Part shown: positions 22,741-32,553 of the stretch, in pieces
Position numbering within the stretch: the first letter of the stretch is position 1
How the letters are laid out: each line of letters begins with the position of its first letter
Assembly: GCA_036346205.1 (NCBI GenBank)
Contig: JARFJB010000928.1
Location: 1,155,001 to 1,219,000 of the forward strand
DNA length: 64,000 bases
Source: Vesta saturnalis
Lineage: Eukaryota; Arthropoda; Insecta; Coleoptera; Lampyridae
Reading direction: 5' to 3'
Notes under the pieces: generated by a model
The model's database searches: none
What the model was told of the DNA's origin: nothing
The model's input: the letters and a program-made list of their open reading frames with translations, nothing else
Made by a program: the position numbers and the translations under genes

Positions 22741-24059
22741 TGAGCAGTACCCCTGGAGGTTAGGCAAACGCACACGCATACAATGTTGGAAATTGTATAA
22801 TTACCCTAATACGATATTATTATTAAAATTATCGATCCTACTGTTTTAAAATGGTCATATGCTATTGGATACGTTCGGATGATCTTTTACCTATACGAGA
22901 AATTTATTTATACATTGTATTTCTAATAAGGAGGTTCTTGTAAGACAGCACTTGTGTTAGAGATTGATCTTGCGTGTGGAATTTGAATGACAACAAAATT
23001 TAATTGTAGAACACTTATTTTTATTGTAAATATCATAATTAAAAAAGCCTCAGTGAGTTATAAAAAAAAAATTACGGACATTCAGGTTATTCTCTAATGA
23101 AACAAAAAGTTTTTAATAAAAACTAATCAATTACATAACAGTTATTACAATATTGTTTTCTAAAACAAATATTAAAACATAGTTTTACCTGCATTCATTG
23201 CATTGAAATATGTTTCATGTCCAACCATTCGTTAAATTGTTGTACATTGTACATCTTAATATTTTAAAGAAACTTATTGTTACGTATAGATTAGATGCGT
23301 TTTATAGCTGTAATTAAAAATCTGTCCAAGTAAATAAATAAAAGGTTAACAGCACACTTACCAGCTCTGTATTGAAAGAGCATTTTTGAGGGACTTTCAC
23401 GAGTGGTACCCGTTTTCTGTTACTCGTCTAATCAAACTATAAACAACTTTCTTTGTTTTTTACGTTTTATGAATAGTTGATGTAAAAACTTGCTATTGAT
23501 TTCCCATAATTAATTTTTAGAGTGTAAATATACAAACAACTTCATTATATTTATCACACATACAGCAACTCGTATATACCTTTCTCTTAAAATAATTAAT
23601 AACAATGCGGTTTGAACAAAATGCTGTACAACCACATGCAAATTATTTTTATAAAAAACCTCATTAAATGTTTGGAAAGTAATAATTACACGTTTTAAAT
23701 TCCACAACAATATGTGGTAAGAAACCACTGTTCATGTTTACTTTTAGCTAATTACTGTGTAATTATATAATCCTGTTAAATTTAATAGTCTAAAAAATTA
23801 ATTACCAATATCCAGTGGTTAACATAATTTCTTTTAAAAAACACTGAATCATAAATTTGATAACACGATTTTTAAAAACACATGCTGAATTAAAAAGAAC
23901 GAAAAAAACAGTAGGTATTACGCAATTCTTAATTAAAAAAGTAAGGTACTAAAAAATATCTTTATTTATCAGAATAGAATGGTTGGGTAACAGGCGTTAA
24001 ACAATAATTTGATTATCTCGTCATTTACAATTAAACATGTACTAAAATAGTTTTTTACA
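22741..24059. other. Polinton interior without recognisable gene
   Basis: DNA polymerase B would be expected near here but no frame shows its motifs on either strand. The minus frame at 23510-23728 has no recognisable feature. It is probably deleted and replaced or decayed. Confidence 0.5.
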
Positions 24060-24660
24060 AAATCAAACATAGGTAAATTATGTAATCTAAAATATAGAAG
24101 CATTAACGTATAAAGTCCCCACACATCCGAATGGTAATCTTGCAGTATTGTTTTATTGTAATGGAAGCATCTAGAATTATTCTCTAGGAAACATAAATGA
24201 TATCCTTGCGGTGCTCGCCCAAAGGAATCAAAATATTTCCCATTACCATTCTCGTCAATATAGATAGAGACCTGGTTTGTTTGCTGGATCCGTGTTTACG
24301 ATAATTGCACACGGTCTAGGTGCGTGTCTCGGTAGTTGATTAGAAGCACATATAAGCCGAAACACATTCTTCTTGTGGCTGGAGATCGATTTCAAGCATC
24401 TCAACAGTTGTACCGCATACATCTTTGGAATTGGTATGCGTCCAGTCTTGCAGTAGTAAGGCGCTTTCCAGTGGACACATAGGCCCAGTGATGTTATGGT
24501 TTAAATACTTATATGCTTTTGCTTCCTTTTTCAATTGTTTAATCGACGGGCAACCAGTCTCCTCCAGGTTTATTATTGGTTTGTTAAGAAACCTTAAAAA
24601 CTGTTGTTTTTCACTGCCCTTAACGTGAATTTTGTTAAAGGAGCGCAACACTCTCATCAA
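24060..24660 (-). pseudogene. Adenovirus-type cysteine protease of the Polinton (PRO)
   Basis: In the frame joining near 24345, the minus strand reads NQLPRHAPRPCAIIVNTDP, the signature N-terminal block of adenain/Ulp1-like Polinton proteases. In further frames follow remnants of the FDSFG region and, near 24120-24150, a cysteine-containing block around DVCGDF that corresponds to the active-site cysteine. The upstream frame (24340-24660) ending VVEMLEIDL/CVSAYMCF-type sequence is in the position of the N-terminal part, but I cannot match it with certainty. Total length near 200 codons suits the family. The enzyme would mature capsid and core proteins in virion assembly. At least three frameshifts and several stops show it is dead. 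Confidence 0.7.
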
Positions 24661-24696
24661 CTCCTCACGGAAATTGTTGTAGTGTACATGATCCGA

Positions 24697-24942
24697 CTAC
24701 CATTTCTGCCCATAATAGTTAGCCTCCAAAAATTTTATCTGTTGTGACATGGATCTTGATATAAGATAACCTCGAGGTGATTTTGTTAGCATCAACGATA
24801 AACGACCATGATCTGTAACCACGGCTATTTCTTTCGATATGAATTTCTTTGTTAATACCACTAAACCCTTGTACGTCCAAGTATGCGTCCATCTTCTTTC
24901 GGCTGCTACTTTACTCTGAAGATCGCAAGTTAGAGCTACCAC
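24697..24942 (-). CDS. Unassigned Polinton frame between capsid and protease
   Basis: An 82-codon open frame begins three bases after the capsid stop and ends just before the protease region, on the same strand. It contains TYKGLVVLTKKFISKEIAVV and SPRGYLISRSMSQQIKFLE. I do not recognise the family. Tight spacing to the capsid gene suggests an authentic Polinton gene, perhaps shortened, rather than a chance frame. It lacks an ATG at its start, so the beginning may be lost. Confidence 0.4.
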   Translation of the reverse strand: MVALTCDLQSKVAAERRWTHTWTYKGLVVLTKKFISKEIAVVTDHGRLSLMLTKSPRGYLISRSMSQQIKFLEANYYGQKW

Positions 24943-24944
24943 TT

Positions 24945-27900
24945 TTAACAGCTAAAATCCACAACGACGTTCCGATGTTCATCGATCTCGATCACGTTAT
25001 CGAATTCTGCATACACCAAGCAGTTAACGGTTACGGTGAGCGCTTCTTCAAACCCGACTTCTAGCCGAAGGGAGCCGTTTCTAACTAAATCCCAGTTCGT
25101 ACTAGCGTTTGCAGACAAGTCAGGTTTTAGGTCAAAGGCCATTAAACAGTAGCCGTTGGGGTAATCACTTCTCGGTATATCGTTACCTTCATTCAAAAAA
25201 TGAATACCCGTACCAGAGTATAAGGTGTGGTACGCTCTTACATATAAACCATTAGCTTGTCAGGTTGCGTTGACGCACCCTGTATGTAGGATGTTATAAT
25301 GACGTGTATGACGTGTTTTGAGCACGAGTGTATTGAGTTTGAACGAAAAAAAAAATTTTTTTTTGTGTATGCGTAATGTATGTGGGTGTATGATACGCCA
25401 CTGGAAATTTAGGAGAAATATAATTCAGTATGTCGATACGTGTATTTGAATGTTATAGAGACTTTAGTGTTGGAATAATTAGATTTTGATGAATGTAAAT
25501 GTGAAGAGAAATTTGTCGATGGGACGATAATGCTTACCACTGTATCGCTACTGTTTTGCTGCTGTAAGGAATGGAATGTTTGAAGATAGATGAGTAATCT
25601 TGGTCAGAAAATGTGAAGTATAAGTGTAGAATGTTTTAGAAAATATGTAGAGAAAGATTTGGTATGTTTAAGTGTTAATTATAGAAAGTTTTTGTAATGT
25701 TGTGCAATTGTTTTGAGAATATGTGTATGTATATGGAATTTGAGACCTTAGACGGTACTTATTTTTGCAAATGTTGCGGAAGCAGATCGAGCGCAGGTTG
25801 GAGATAACTGTTAAAAGTTGTGTAATGGTCCAGAGTGGCTACTGAATGAATGTGGTGACGAAAAATGATTTCTTCATGAAGTAATTGGAAAATTTGTAAG
25901 TAGGAACAAATATGGCGATGTATTGTAATTACACGCGTGCTTGTATAGAGAGTAGCATCTATTGGAACTATGGAATTTTGAATGAATACTATTGGAGAAT
26001 ATAACGCGGAAGGAAGACATGTTTAAAGATGGATGACTGAAGGTATAAATAGGAAAGTTAGAGTTAGGGTGAGAGAGTTAGCTTTTGGCTTGTGATGAGA
26101 GCTCGGTGGGACGCGCACGCGAGGTAGTGTGGGATAGAATGGGATGATGTTGGAGTTATGTTTGTGAATTTTAATGAGGCAGTAATTGTTTAAACAACTG
26201 CGTAACCCGAACCGGGGATGAATCGTTAAAGACATTCATAAATAAAATGATAATAAAATTGAGGTTGAAGATAAAATTAGTTTGTGTTTTTCTTCAAGAA
26301 AATAATAAGTGCGTAAGCAGATTTGAATATAGATAACAGTTGTAACGTTAGTAGTGTCAAGGTTAGCGCGTGTTCTTGTAACGAGATTCAGCTAAAAGTA
26401 TTTATGAGACCACCTGTTAAGTGAACGAAGTGTTCGTTGTATATTAAGCCGAAGACATTGATCTTCTTTTATTTAGGATTTTCCAAAATTAATTACCGAA
26501 TATTGGATGAAGAAATATTTTATTCAGTAATAAGTAGAAATTTAACGTTATACATATACGAGGGATACGCAGAAAATATTCAGTTACCGTATTATAATTT
26601 TTGTTTTGGAAGTTTTGGTATACGAGGTGTATTCAAAAAGTTTTTAATAACCTCGGTAGTACTAAATTTATTTGAGTTTGAGTTGAATTGTTTGGGACGA
26701 GTGTTTGTTTTAGAACCTTCGTATAGGAGTTTACCGAGTAAGCATGATCCTGCTTTCCACAATCAAGTAGGGTTAATTAACATCCAGCTTAAGACAATTA
26801 TTTTAGCAAAGTTTCGATTGTGGTGGCGCCAAGAGACATATTTTCCCGGACTGAGCTGTTTGAATGTAGGTGTAAGGTGTTTGAGCATATTAATCATTCA
26901 TTTTACTTATTATTTCGACCACGCCCATCTCCCTGTTAGCTGGCTTGGCAACCCGCTTACATTAGTAAGCATGCACGACGCCTAGTGCGGTTTGGACGTG
27001 TAACAAGCTGTAAAGTCTGGTTGTAAGGCCTTCGATGGAATTTGTTGCCCGTCAATATATAACGACATGTAGTTGATATTGCAGTGATGAAAATTGAACG
27101 GGTTTGAGGGGTAATCAGCGTTGAAGGCTTTATTTGCTACAAACCCTACGATGCATCGTTTAGATAACTGACCCAGGAAAACATTATCCAATGATTTTCC
27201 CTGTATGCCTGCAGGTATACTTAAGACTTTTACGTCGGTCCTTGTAACAGGGTATATTGCGACAGTTGTTTCTAAAGCTTTAGCGTGCGCAATTAGAATA
27301 GTTGGATTGATTCGCACACGTATCACCAGTAAACTGGCGTCTATAATTCGCGTCTTGTAATTTGAAGCGAGCGCCGCCATTAGGCTAAAAATATCTCTTG
27401 ATCGTAAAAATTTAGCCTTTAACTCAACACCACTTATGAGAAACTTTTCTTGATTAAAAAAATCCGAGTGCACGCGACCAATCATTTCTATCTGTTTCCC
27501 AGTAGCCGCAAGTGCTTGACTTTTTGAGAAACTGTTATTTGCGTTTCCCAGAGTATTCATCTGTCCAGCTGTATCATTGTGCCATAAGGTACATACTAGA
27601 TGCAAACTCTTGGCCTCCTTTCCATAATTTAGCAGCGTTTCGATATATGAACGGTATGCGTAGGTGTTGTTTGGTTGTGACATCATCTTCTGATTTAAGT
27701 AAACCTCCACCTGTGAGAAAAGCGAATGCATCCAATTGTTTACCTGTGCTACAACATCAGCGTCTGTAAGTGCTGTATCATCTTGCTTTAGAACTGTAGC
27801 TGTGATGTACAACATGGTCTGGCTTAAATCTATGTAATCGTTTCCATTTCCGGAGACTACAAATTCTATTGGGGCATCATCACTCAGTGCTGATAAGGGC

Positions 27901-28010
27901 TTGTAAAATATCTATTCACCACTCTCGATACTTGTCTTTGTCGACGGTAAAGCGAACAAATCCAATTCGGACTTGACGTATTCACACGATTGGGCATGTA
28001 GAAAACCCAT
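24945..28010 (-). pseudogene. Polinton major capsid protein (double jelly-roll), split by an LTR
   Basis: The ATG at 28010 overlaps the preceding stop (TAATG). The N-terminal part has one in-frame TAG (about 27914). The central frame (26982-27815) contains ISGVELKAKFLRSRDIFSLM, INPTILIAHAKALE, DVKVLSIPAGIQGKSLDNVF and NINYMSLYIDGQQIPSK. The C-terminal frame (24945-25196) contains NEGNDIPRSDYPNGYCLMAF, DLKPDLSANA, GSLRLEVGF and VYAEFDNVIEID. These blocks are characteristic of the Polinton major capsid protein, the shell subunit of a predicted icosahedral particle. A 1748-bp insert (25258-27005) separates centre and C-terminus. Without the insert and one target copy the frame runs on without a shift, so the LTR landed while the frame was still continuous here. 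Confidence 0.88.
25258..27005. mobile_element. Putative solo LTR inside the capsid gene
   Basis: The insert begins TGTCAGG and ends GTGTAACA, that is TG...CA termini, and is flanked by the 4-bp direct repeat AGCT (25254-25257 and 27006-27009), as made by LTR-retrotransposon integrases. It is 1748 bp and holds no gag, protease, reverse transcriptase or integrase motif. The one long frame (26437-26985, plus) matches nothing I know. An AATAAAATGATAATAAAA stretch at about 26240 could be a polyadenylation signal. A solo LTR left by recombination between two LTRs is the simplest reading; a non-autonomous LTR element or a large MITE is the alternative, but no inverted ends are visible. Confidence 0.7.
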
Positions 28011-28417
28011 TATCTTGAAATTATATCGTCGTAAGTAGGCTTCTTCTTAGCAACAGCTCTCGGTAGAGCCTGGTTATTATCGAACAGACGTACTCTTTTA
28101 TAACCCGAACCCTCCATCATTATATCGATTTTCTCGTCGGCTTTACGCTTAAGGTTTCTAACTGCCTCGTGAAATCTTTCTTCAAACGAATCCTTAATAG
28201 ATCGATCTATGACGTCATCAAGAATATCAGCACCCGTTCTAAGAGCTTCTTTTCCCATAGCCTTTGCGCCAGACGTAAATAACGGTATTATACTTCTAAA
28301 TATACCACCTAACCAGCTCCCTATTCCATGACCACGTTGATATGGTGCACCTCTGTAGATAGAACCGATACCGTTACCGGCCTGATTCATGTAATATTGC
28401 TGATAAGGGTAAACCAT
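28010..28417 (-). CDS. Conserved Polinton core/minor virion protein
   Basis: An intact 135-codon frame. The N-terminus is Tyr/Gly-rich (VYPYQQYYMNQAGNGIGSIY). It is followed by RGHGIGSWLGGIFRSIIPLF, GAKAMGKEALRTGADILDDV and NLKRKADEKIDIM. The Gly-rich amphipathic segment followed by a Lys/Arg-rich region recurs at this position next to the capsid gene in Polintons. It resembles adenoviral core or membrane-active minor proteins in composition, though I cannot assign it to one. Start and stop each overlap the neighbouring genes as TAATG. Together with the short ORF at 31023 it is one of the few Polinton frames here without a visible break. Confidence 0.75.
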   Translation of the reverse strand: MVYPYQQYYMNQAGNGIGSIYRGAPYQRGHGIGSWLGGIFRSIIPLFTSGAKAMGKEALRTGADILDDVIDRSIKDSFEERFHEAVRNLKRKADEKIDIMMEGSGYKRVRLFDNNQALPRAVAKKKPTYDDIISR

Positions 28418-29194
28418 TATTGTACTTTCTTAAAGTGTAGCTTCAGACACGACCTTGCAAACTCAAATGGCATTGCTGCACCCGTATCTATTTTTATTTT
28501 AATCTCGATGTTTTCAAATTCCCGAGTCATTGCCGGTATGTAGTGTGCAGGCGAAAAAGCCACATCTTTATGACCCCCGTAAGCATAGTTTTCTGAAGTA
28601 ATGTTTATTATACGCATAAGCGGAGATAAAACATCTGAGTTGGTAATCCTATCCATATACTAGCGGGATGCGGGAGTATTGGTCCCATAGCTATGTTCTG
28701 ATACGGACGATAACCCAATTGTAAGGCTAGACGTTGTGAGAATCCGAATAGCGAGAGCTGAGTTTTTAATTTTGTAGTGACGCGCTTAGTTAGATTATGA
28801 TATTCGATTGTTAACAATTTGCTTATTAGTACATAGTTATGTAGTTCGCTGACAATTTCTTCTATGTTGGCATAATTTCCCGATGCGAATCGTATCACGT
28901 ACCAGCCATCTTCAATATAAATGATCTTCTCGTTGTCGCGTTGAAATATTCTGCGGCCTTTTTTAATAACGTTTCTAACACGTTCTCGCCAGGTGGCTGT
29001 GTTCTATAATAAATTAAGTTATCTGTTGCACTTACAGCGGCATAAGAACATGGTTACTGAATTTCCGATATCCCTACAAGTCACGACCCCGTTAATCTTA
29101 TTCGCTTTGGCAGTTGCGTAATAAAACTTGACGTCACATTACCTGGAAAATATGTCATAGAGCTATTACTCAATAAGGTAAGATAAAACTCCAT
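28417..29194 (-). pseudogene. Polinton minor virion protein (penton-like?), broken
   Basis: The ATG at 29194 opens a frame starting MEFYLTLLSNSSMTYFPGNV, a beginning I recognise as conserved in Polintons, with LPKRIRLTGS soon after and an in-frame TGA following it. Further frames give KKGRRIFQRDNEKIIYIEDG, IEEIVSELHNYV, and at 28417-28656 SPLMRIINI, SPAHYIPAM and AAMPFEFARSCLKLHFKK, the conserved C-terminus. With about 260 codons in total it is shorter than I would expect, so an internal deletion is likely. By position and conservation it may be the single jelly-roll penton, or another vertex protein; I cannot decide. The stop overlaps the next ATG (TAATG). Confidence 0.65.
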
Positions 29195-29268
29195 TTTTAT
29201 ATATCTCTCAACTGCGAAGCTAACACCCAGCTATTAAATTTGTCACTGTATCCACGCCTCTTGACCAG

Positions 29269-30310
29269 TTATTGTTTATATCTCCCACGGCCGTTCTCTG
29301 CTAGAATCTTATCGACTTTGAACAGAGTATCTTTATCAACCGTAACAACTTGCAATTCTTCTTCGTAAAAGGTACCCTCAACAGGATCGTTATTAAGATC
29401 GATTATTCCATAAACTGGTGGTCTTTTTATCACCGCACTAATTGTAAAAACTTCCTCGCTCCAATTCGTTTCATATCCCTTCTCAAAGGTGTACTTACTT
29501 CTGGCGATTCTGACATGCTCACCGACTTTATATTTAGAATGGCGTACTGGACCTAAACCTTTCACGTATAGGTTATTCCACACTTCCAAAATGTTTTTAT
29601 CGTTTACAGCCGCGGGGGCCATCTTTATGCTTGAAGGAGGGCTATTGTTGTAAGCAGTCACAAGTCTTTCGAGTACATCAATATACCTGTAGGAATTTTT
29701 GTAAGTGAAATAACGCCACATCTTTGTTTTCAATGTTTTATTAAATCTTTCAACTACAGATGCTTTTACGTCAGGGTTACTTGTTACATAGAAATTGATA
29801 TTTTGTTTCTTGAAAAACTCCTAAAGGTTACTCACAATATATTTATTTCGTGTAAACTTTTTTCTGACTGATAATAAAATACTTATCTTTTTTGGGATTT
29901 TTTAATGGTGTACTTTAAATTATACAATCTAAACGTTTCGATAACACTTACAGTTATCTTCGTCAGTAGTAATGTTTGTTAAAAATTGTTAAAGATGTAG
30001 TAAACAATTTTGTCAAATTTGAAAAATTCAAACATAAACATAAGGCTTATAAGGCTTATGTTTATGTTTGAATTTATATGTATGTGATTGTATAATTTAA
30101 AGTACACCATTAAAAATCACAGATAAGTATATTAGTAATGGTGAAAGTTTACATTTTGATATTTTTTCTGACTGGTTTATGTACCGTATAAGCTTCCTGT
30201 GCCTGCAGCCAATTTTTCACTTCACCATATCTACCATTTACATCATTAGTTAAAGGTGTTATACCAGCGATCCCTGCTGGGTGAGCGGGATCATAGTATA
30301 CAGCATCCAT
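29269..30310 (-). pseudogene. Polinton retroviral-type integrase, catalytic core deleted
   Basis: The ATG at 30310 lies one base after the preceding stop. The N-terminal part contains AVYYDPAHPAGIAG and VKNWLQAQEAYTVHKPVRK, typical of Polinton integrases. A 248-bp MITE then interrupts. After it the frame has RKKFTRNKYIV, a stop, and EFFKKQNINFYVTSNPDVKA followed by SVVERFNKTLK, which carries the Glu of the DDE triad. Both catalytic Asp residues are missing, so the core was deleted. The C-terminal frame (29269-29733) keeps the end of the core (VLERLVTAYNNSPPSSI), a KYKVGEHVRI segment and the chromodomain-like tail (TNWSEEVFTI). The integrase would insert the element into the host genome; this copy cannot. 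Confidence 0.85.
29881..30128. mobile_element. 248-bp foldback MITE inside the integrase gene
   Basis: The ends are inverted copies of ACTTATC, with TA on each side. After a short unmatched part, the arms continue with 25 or more matched bases around TAATGGTGTACTTTAAATTA. The centre is a second hairpin (about 30024-30075) with 21-bp arms around CAAACATAAACATAAG. No coding capacity. TA duplication points to mobilisation by a Tc1/mariner-type transposase. Confidence 0.85.
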
Positions 30311-30311
30311 G

Positions 30312-31020
30312 TTATGGCCGCCACGAATCCCAATCTAGTGAAATCCCTCTTCTTCTTCTTTGAGAGATTCTTCTCGGTGTTTCCCACGTTTCACTATCAG
30401 CATCGTAATTCTCACCTATAGTTGATGTTGTAAGGGTTCGTTCAACGCTGGGTGATACAGAAACGTCATGCCTTTGAGCATTTCCGATAAACTCTCGTGG
30501 TATATTTATCTCTTTAATGTACGTCGCAAACTGACGCCAACCGCGCGAGTTTATAGTTTTTCGTTTTCTTAACGCCTCGTGAATCAGATCGATAATGTTG
30601 GAATGTGGTATGATCCCGCCTTTTATTGTGACAGTACCTCTTTTATCCCAAAAAACATCGGTGCTCGTATTCAGTAGTAACAAAGCCGCGCCTTTTCTCT
30701 TATATGAAGGCGGAAGCGTTGATACTATCTCGTCGTGTGTCATACATTTGCGTTGCGGTAAATCTCTAATATCATCAACGACAGCGTCACCGCTTATTGT
30801 TATGCTGGTGGGCTGACGTAACTGATTGGAAAAGTGTAGATACCTTTGAAGAACTTGATTGTACTGCTGCCATTTGTCATGGTCGGTCATTTTGGTTTTT
30901 AAAACTACCCACATCGTTACCCAGCTGCGTTAGAGTGTTGTTTTGTGTAACATCTGGTGCCTGTAAGCGCTGTATAAAGTCCATCTTTAGAATAATCATC
31001 TTCTTCAGATTATGATCCAT
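30312..31020 (-). pseudogene. Conserved Polinton protein of unknown function
   Basis: The ATG at 31020 is two bases after the stop of the upstream gene and begins MDHNLKKMIILKMDFI. A frameshift near 30920 leads into the 200-residue frame that holds DHDKWQQYNQVLQRYLHF, THDEIVSTLPPSYKRKGAAL and WRQFATYIKEINIPREFIG. The C-terminus is Arg/Ser-rich (ISQRRRRGISLDWDSWRP). I recognise this architecture as recurring between ATPase and integrase in Polintons, but no enzymatic motif is visible. A structural or assembly role is a guess. Confidence 0.6.
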
Positions 31021-31022
31021 GG

Positions 31023-31352
31023 TTATTGAAACAGATTATCTAGGATTCCTCTGAGTAATGGTCCTAACAGGAGTGGTAGAAATGCACCACCTTTCTGTAC
31101 AAGAAACTGTTTCTCCTTTTTTATAGATTCGCCTCTCTGTGCCAAGCGTCTTAAAGTGTGCTTATGTTGAGAGAGTCGCTGCTTCTGATTAGCTGACAGA
31201 GGTACACCACCTTTTAAAATGTTATGTGCACACTCGCAAATACACTCTACCTGCTTACTATAAAAACATTTCAATAAAGCGTCACGTTGACTTTTACTTA
31301 ATCTGGCTAATGTATGCAGGATATCAGTGTTCTCGCTTAAAATGTCAGCCAT
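31023..31352 (-). CDS. Small conserved Polinton protein (hydrophobic C-terminus)
   Basis: I choose the ATG at 31352 (MADILSENTDILHTLARLSK), because the longer frame upstream is the displaced tail of the ATPase. The protein has about 109 residues. A Cys-containing helical region (QVECICECAHNIL) is followed by basic residues (KQRLSQHKHTLRRLAQRGES) and a hydrophobic C-terminus (LPLLLGPLLRGILDNLF) that could insert into a membrane. The frame is intact. This type of protein recurs in Polintons; its role is unknown, possibly virion or membrane-active. Confidence 0.65.
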   Translation of the reverse strand: MADILSENTDILHTLARLSKSQRDALLKCFYSKQVECICECAHNILKGGVPLSANQKQRLSQHKHTLRRLAQRGESIKKEKQFLVQKGGAFLPLLLGPLLRGILDNLFQ

Positions 31353-31387
31353 CGTATATGATGTAATCTTTATGACTGTGAGACTTA

Positions 31388-31997
31388 AACCCTTTTTTAC
31401 TTGGCAGATACCTTGAGGCCCGAATATGTTTGTTCTATAATGTAGCACATCCGGTGTATTCAGTTTTAAATCGAACAATAAATATCCGCGCGGACTTTAA
31501 GCAGCATCTTGCTACGCTGTTTCTAAAAATTTTGGGTTGTCTGGCGAAATCTGTCTTGCTAAATGCTGTATCTGAGCTCTGTCACGTGGATACTTAAACA
31601 AAATTATATAATATGCGTTGAGAGAAATATCCCGCTTTCCACGTCCTTGATGAAATATGTTCTGCGTTAAGAAAAACTCACTTAGATTCCGATGACGATA
31701 ACCCTTTGTAAAAATATCAACCACAGAGCCGTTAGTTTCGCGCATTAGATCGTCAATTATTATTAAGACGGGTTTTTCCCCGTCAAACTGTTCCATACCA
31801 GGTAAACCTTTTTGAAATTCCACAGAGAGATCTTTGAATAAAGGCTGCCACTCACTGTAAAACCAGATAATTTTTTCAAAAGTTGTATCGCAGGCAGTTT
31901 TGATATTTTTTAGAAAATCCACAATAAAATACGATTTCCCACAACCCGACGGCCCCTCAACTATCGCCGAAAAGGGGTGCTTAAACTGACCTTCCAT
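31388..31997 (-). pseudogene. Polinton A32-type packaging ATPase
   Basis: The frame begins MEGQFKHPFSAIVEGPSGCG with a perfect Walker A motif (GPSGCGKS), then a Walker B region (KPVLIIIDDLM) and a sensor-like LTQNIFHQGRGKRDISLNA. It stops at 31512 after PDNPKFLETA. The missing C-terminus is found in another frame just downstream (LFDLKLNTPDVLHYRTNIFG, ending near 31390), so one frameshift near 31500 breaks an otherwise well-preserved gene. FtsK/HerA-superfamily ATPases of this kind pump DNA into capsids in Polintons and related large DNA viruses. It is the first gene next to the right inverted repeat. Confidence 0.9.
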
Positions 31998-32084
31998 CTT
32001 GAATCGCTAAACGATACTAACAGATACTCTACCAGCAACCTCGTTTAAATAGACTAAATAACATCCTTTTCAATCAGAATGCTA

Positions 32085-32553
32085 ACCCTCATCAGGTCAA
32101 AATGACCTATAATTTCCAGAAATAGTTGTCACCCTTAGCCTTCCCCCCACCCCAAGTCCAAAAACTAGCCCAAGTCCAGCCCCAGCCAAAGCCCAGCCCC
32201 TACATCTGCCCCCAGCCTCAAGGCCTAGCCCTAGTCCAAGACCTAACCCAAGCCCAAGACCAGCTCCGATTTCCAAGACCAACCCCAAGTCCAAGACCAA
32301 CCCCTACATCTGCCCCTCATGTGAACAAGTACAAAATTGCTGTCAAAAAGGCTCTAATTAGGGTTGAAAATTCTATCAAGGGTTGACCCCCGAAAAGAAA
32401 CCATAGGGGTGGAAAATACGGTCTTACACGTGGGTGTGTAAAAAATTAGGGGTTGAAAAAGGCCTCCGAAAAGTAACCATAGGGGTGGAAAGTACGGTCC
32501 ACCACGTGGGGCATCCTTGTGACGTCAAAATCCAAGATGGCGCATGGTGCCCT
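32085..32553. repeat. Polinton right terminal inverted repeat
   Basis: It mirrors the left repeat: an AT-rich inner part, a C-rich minisatellite (about 32145-32310) and the conserved outer part. Unlike the left end, the outer part contains the block CCATAGGGGTGGAAA twice (32400 and 32479), each followed by TACGGTC and CACGTGGG, so an 80-bp internal duplication is present only on this side. Confidence 0.88.

Larger units (their letters stand above)
22340..32553 (-). mobile_element. Truncated Polinton/Maverick (virus-like DNA transposon)
   Basis: Inverted ends start AGGGCACCATGCGCCATC (22340 on plus; complement ending at 32553), and AG is the usual Polinton terminus. Between them eight or so genes of the Polinton virion and integration set lie head to tail on the minus strand: packaging ATPase, two conserved small proteins, integrase, minor virion protein, core-like protein, major capsid, adenovirus-type protease. 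The family-defining protein-primed DNA polymerase B was not found. Length is about 10.2 kb including 2 kb of later insertions, against 15-20 kb for full elements, so a large part has been lost, most likely from 22.76-24.06 kb. I see no convincing 6-bp target duplication (AGAAGT left, GCCTTG right). Most genes are broken. Confidence 0.9.

Noticed and set aside
24340..24660. 106-residue frame as an independent gene
   Set aside because: Its end runs by frameshift into the protease signature and its position fits the protease N-terminal part. Kept within the protease pseudogene, with doubt stated there.
26437..26985. 182-residue plus-strand frame inside the capsid insert
   Set aside because: Longest frame in the insert, but no recognisable domain, and it lies within a segment that behaves as an LTR. 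I did not annotate it as a gene.
29904..30110. Intrinsic-terminator-like or regulatory hairpin
   Set aside because: The long inverted arms with flanking TA identify a MITE; bacterial-type terminators are irrelevant here.
32097..32386. Gly-Leu-rich and Pro-Gln-rich frames in the Polinton right end
   Set aside because: They are translations of the minisatellite inside the terminal inverted repeat, present on both strands.
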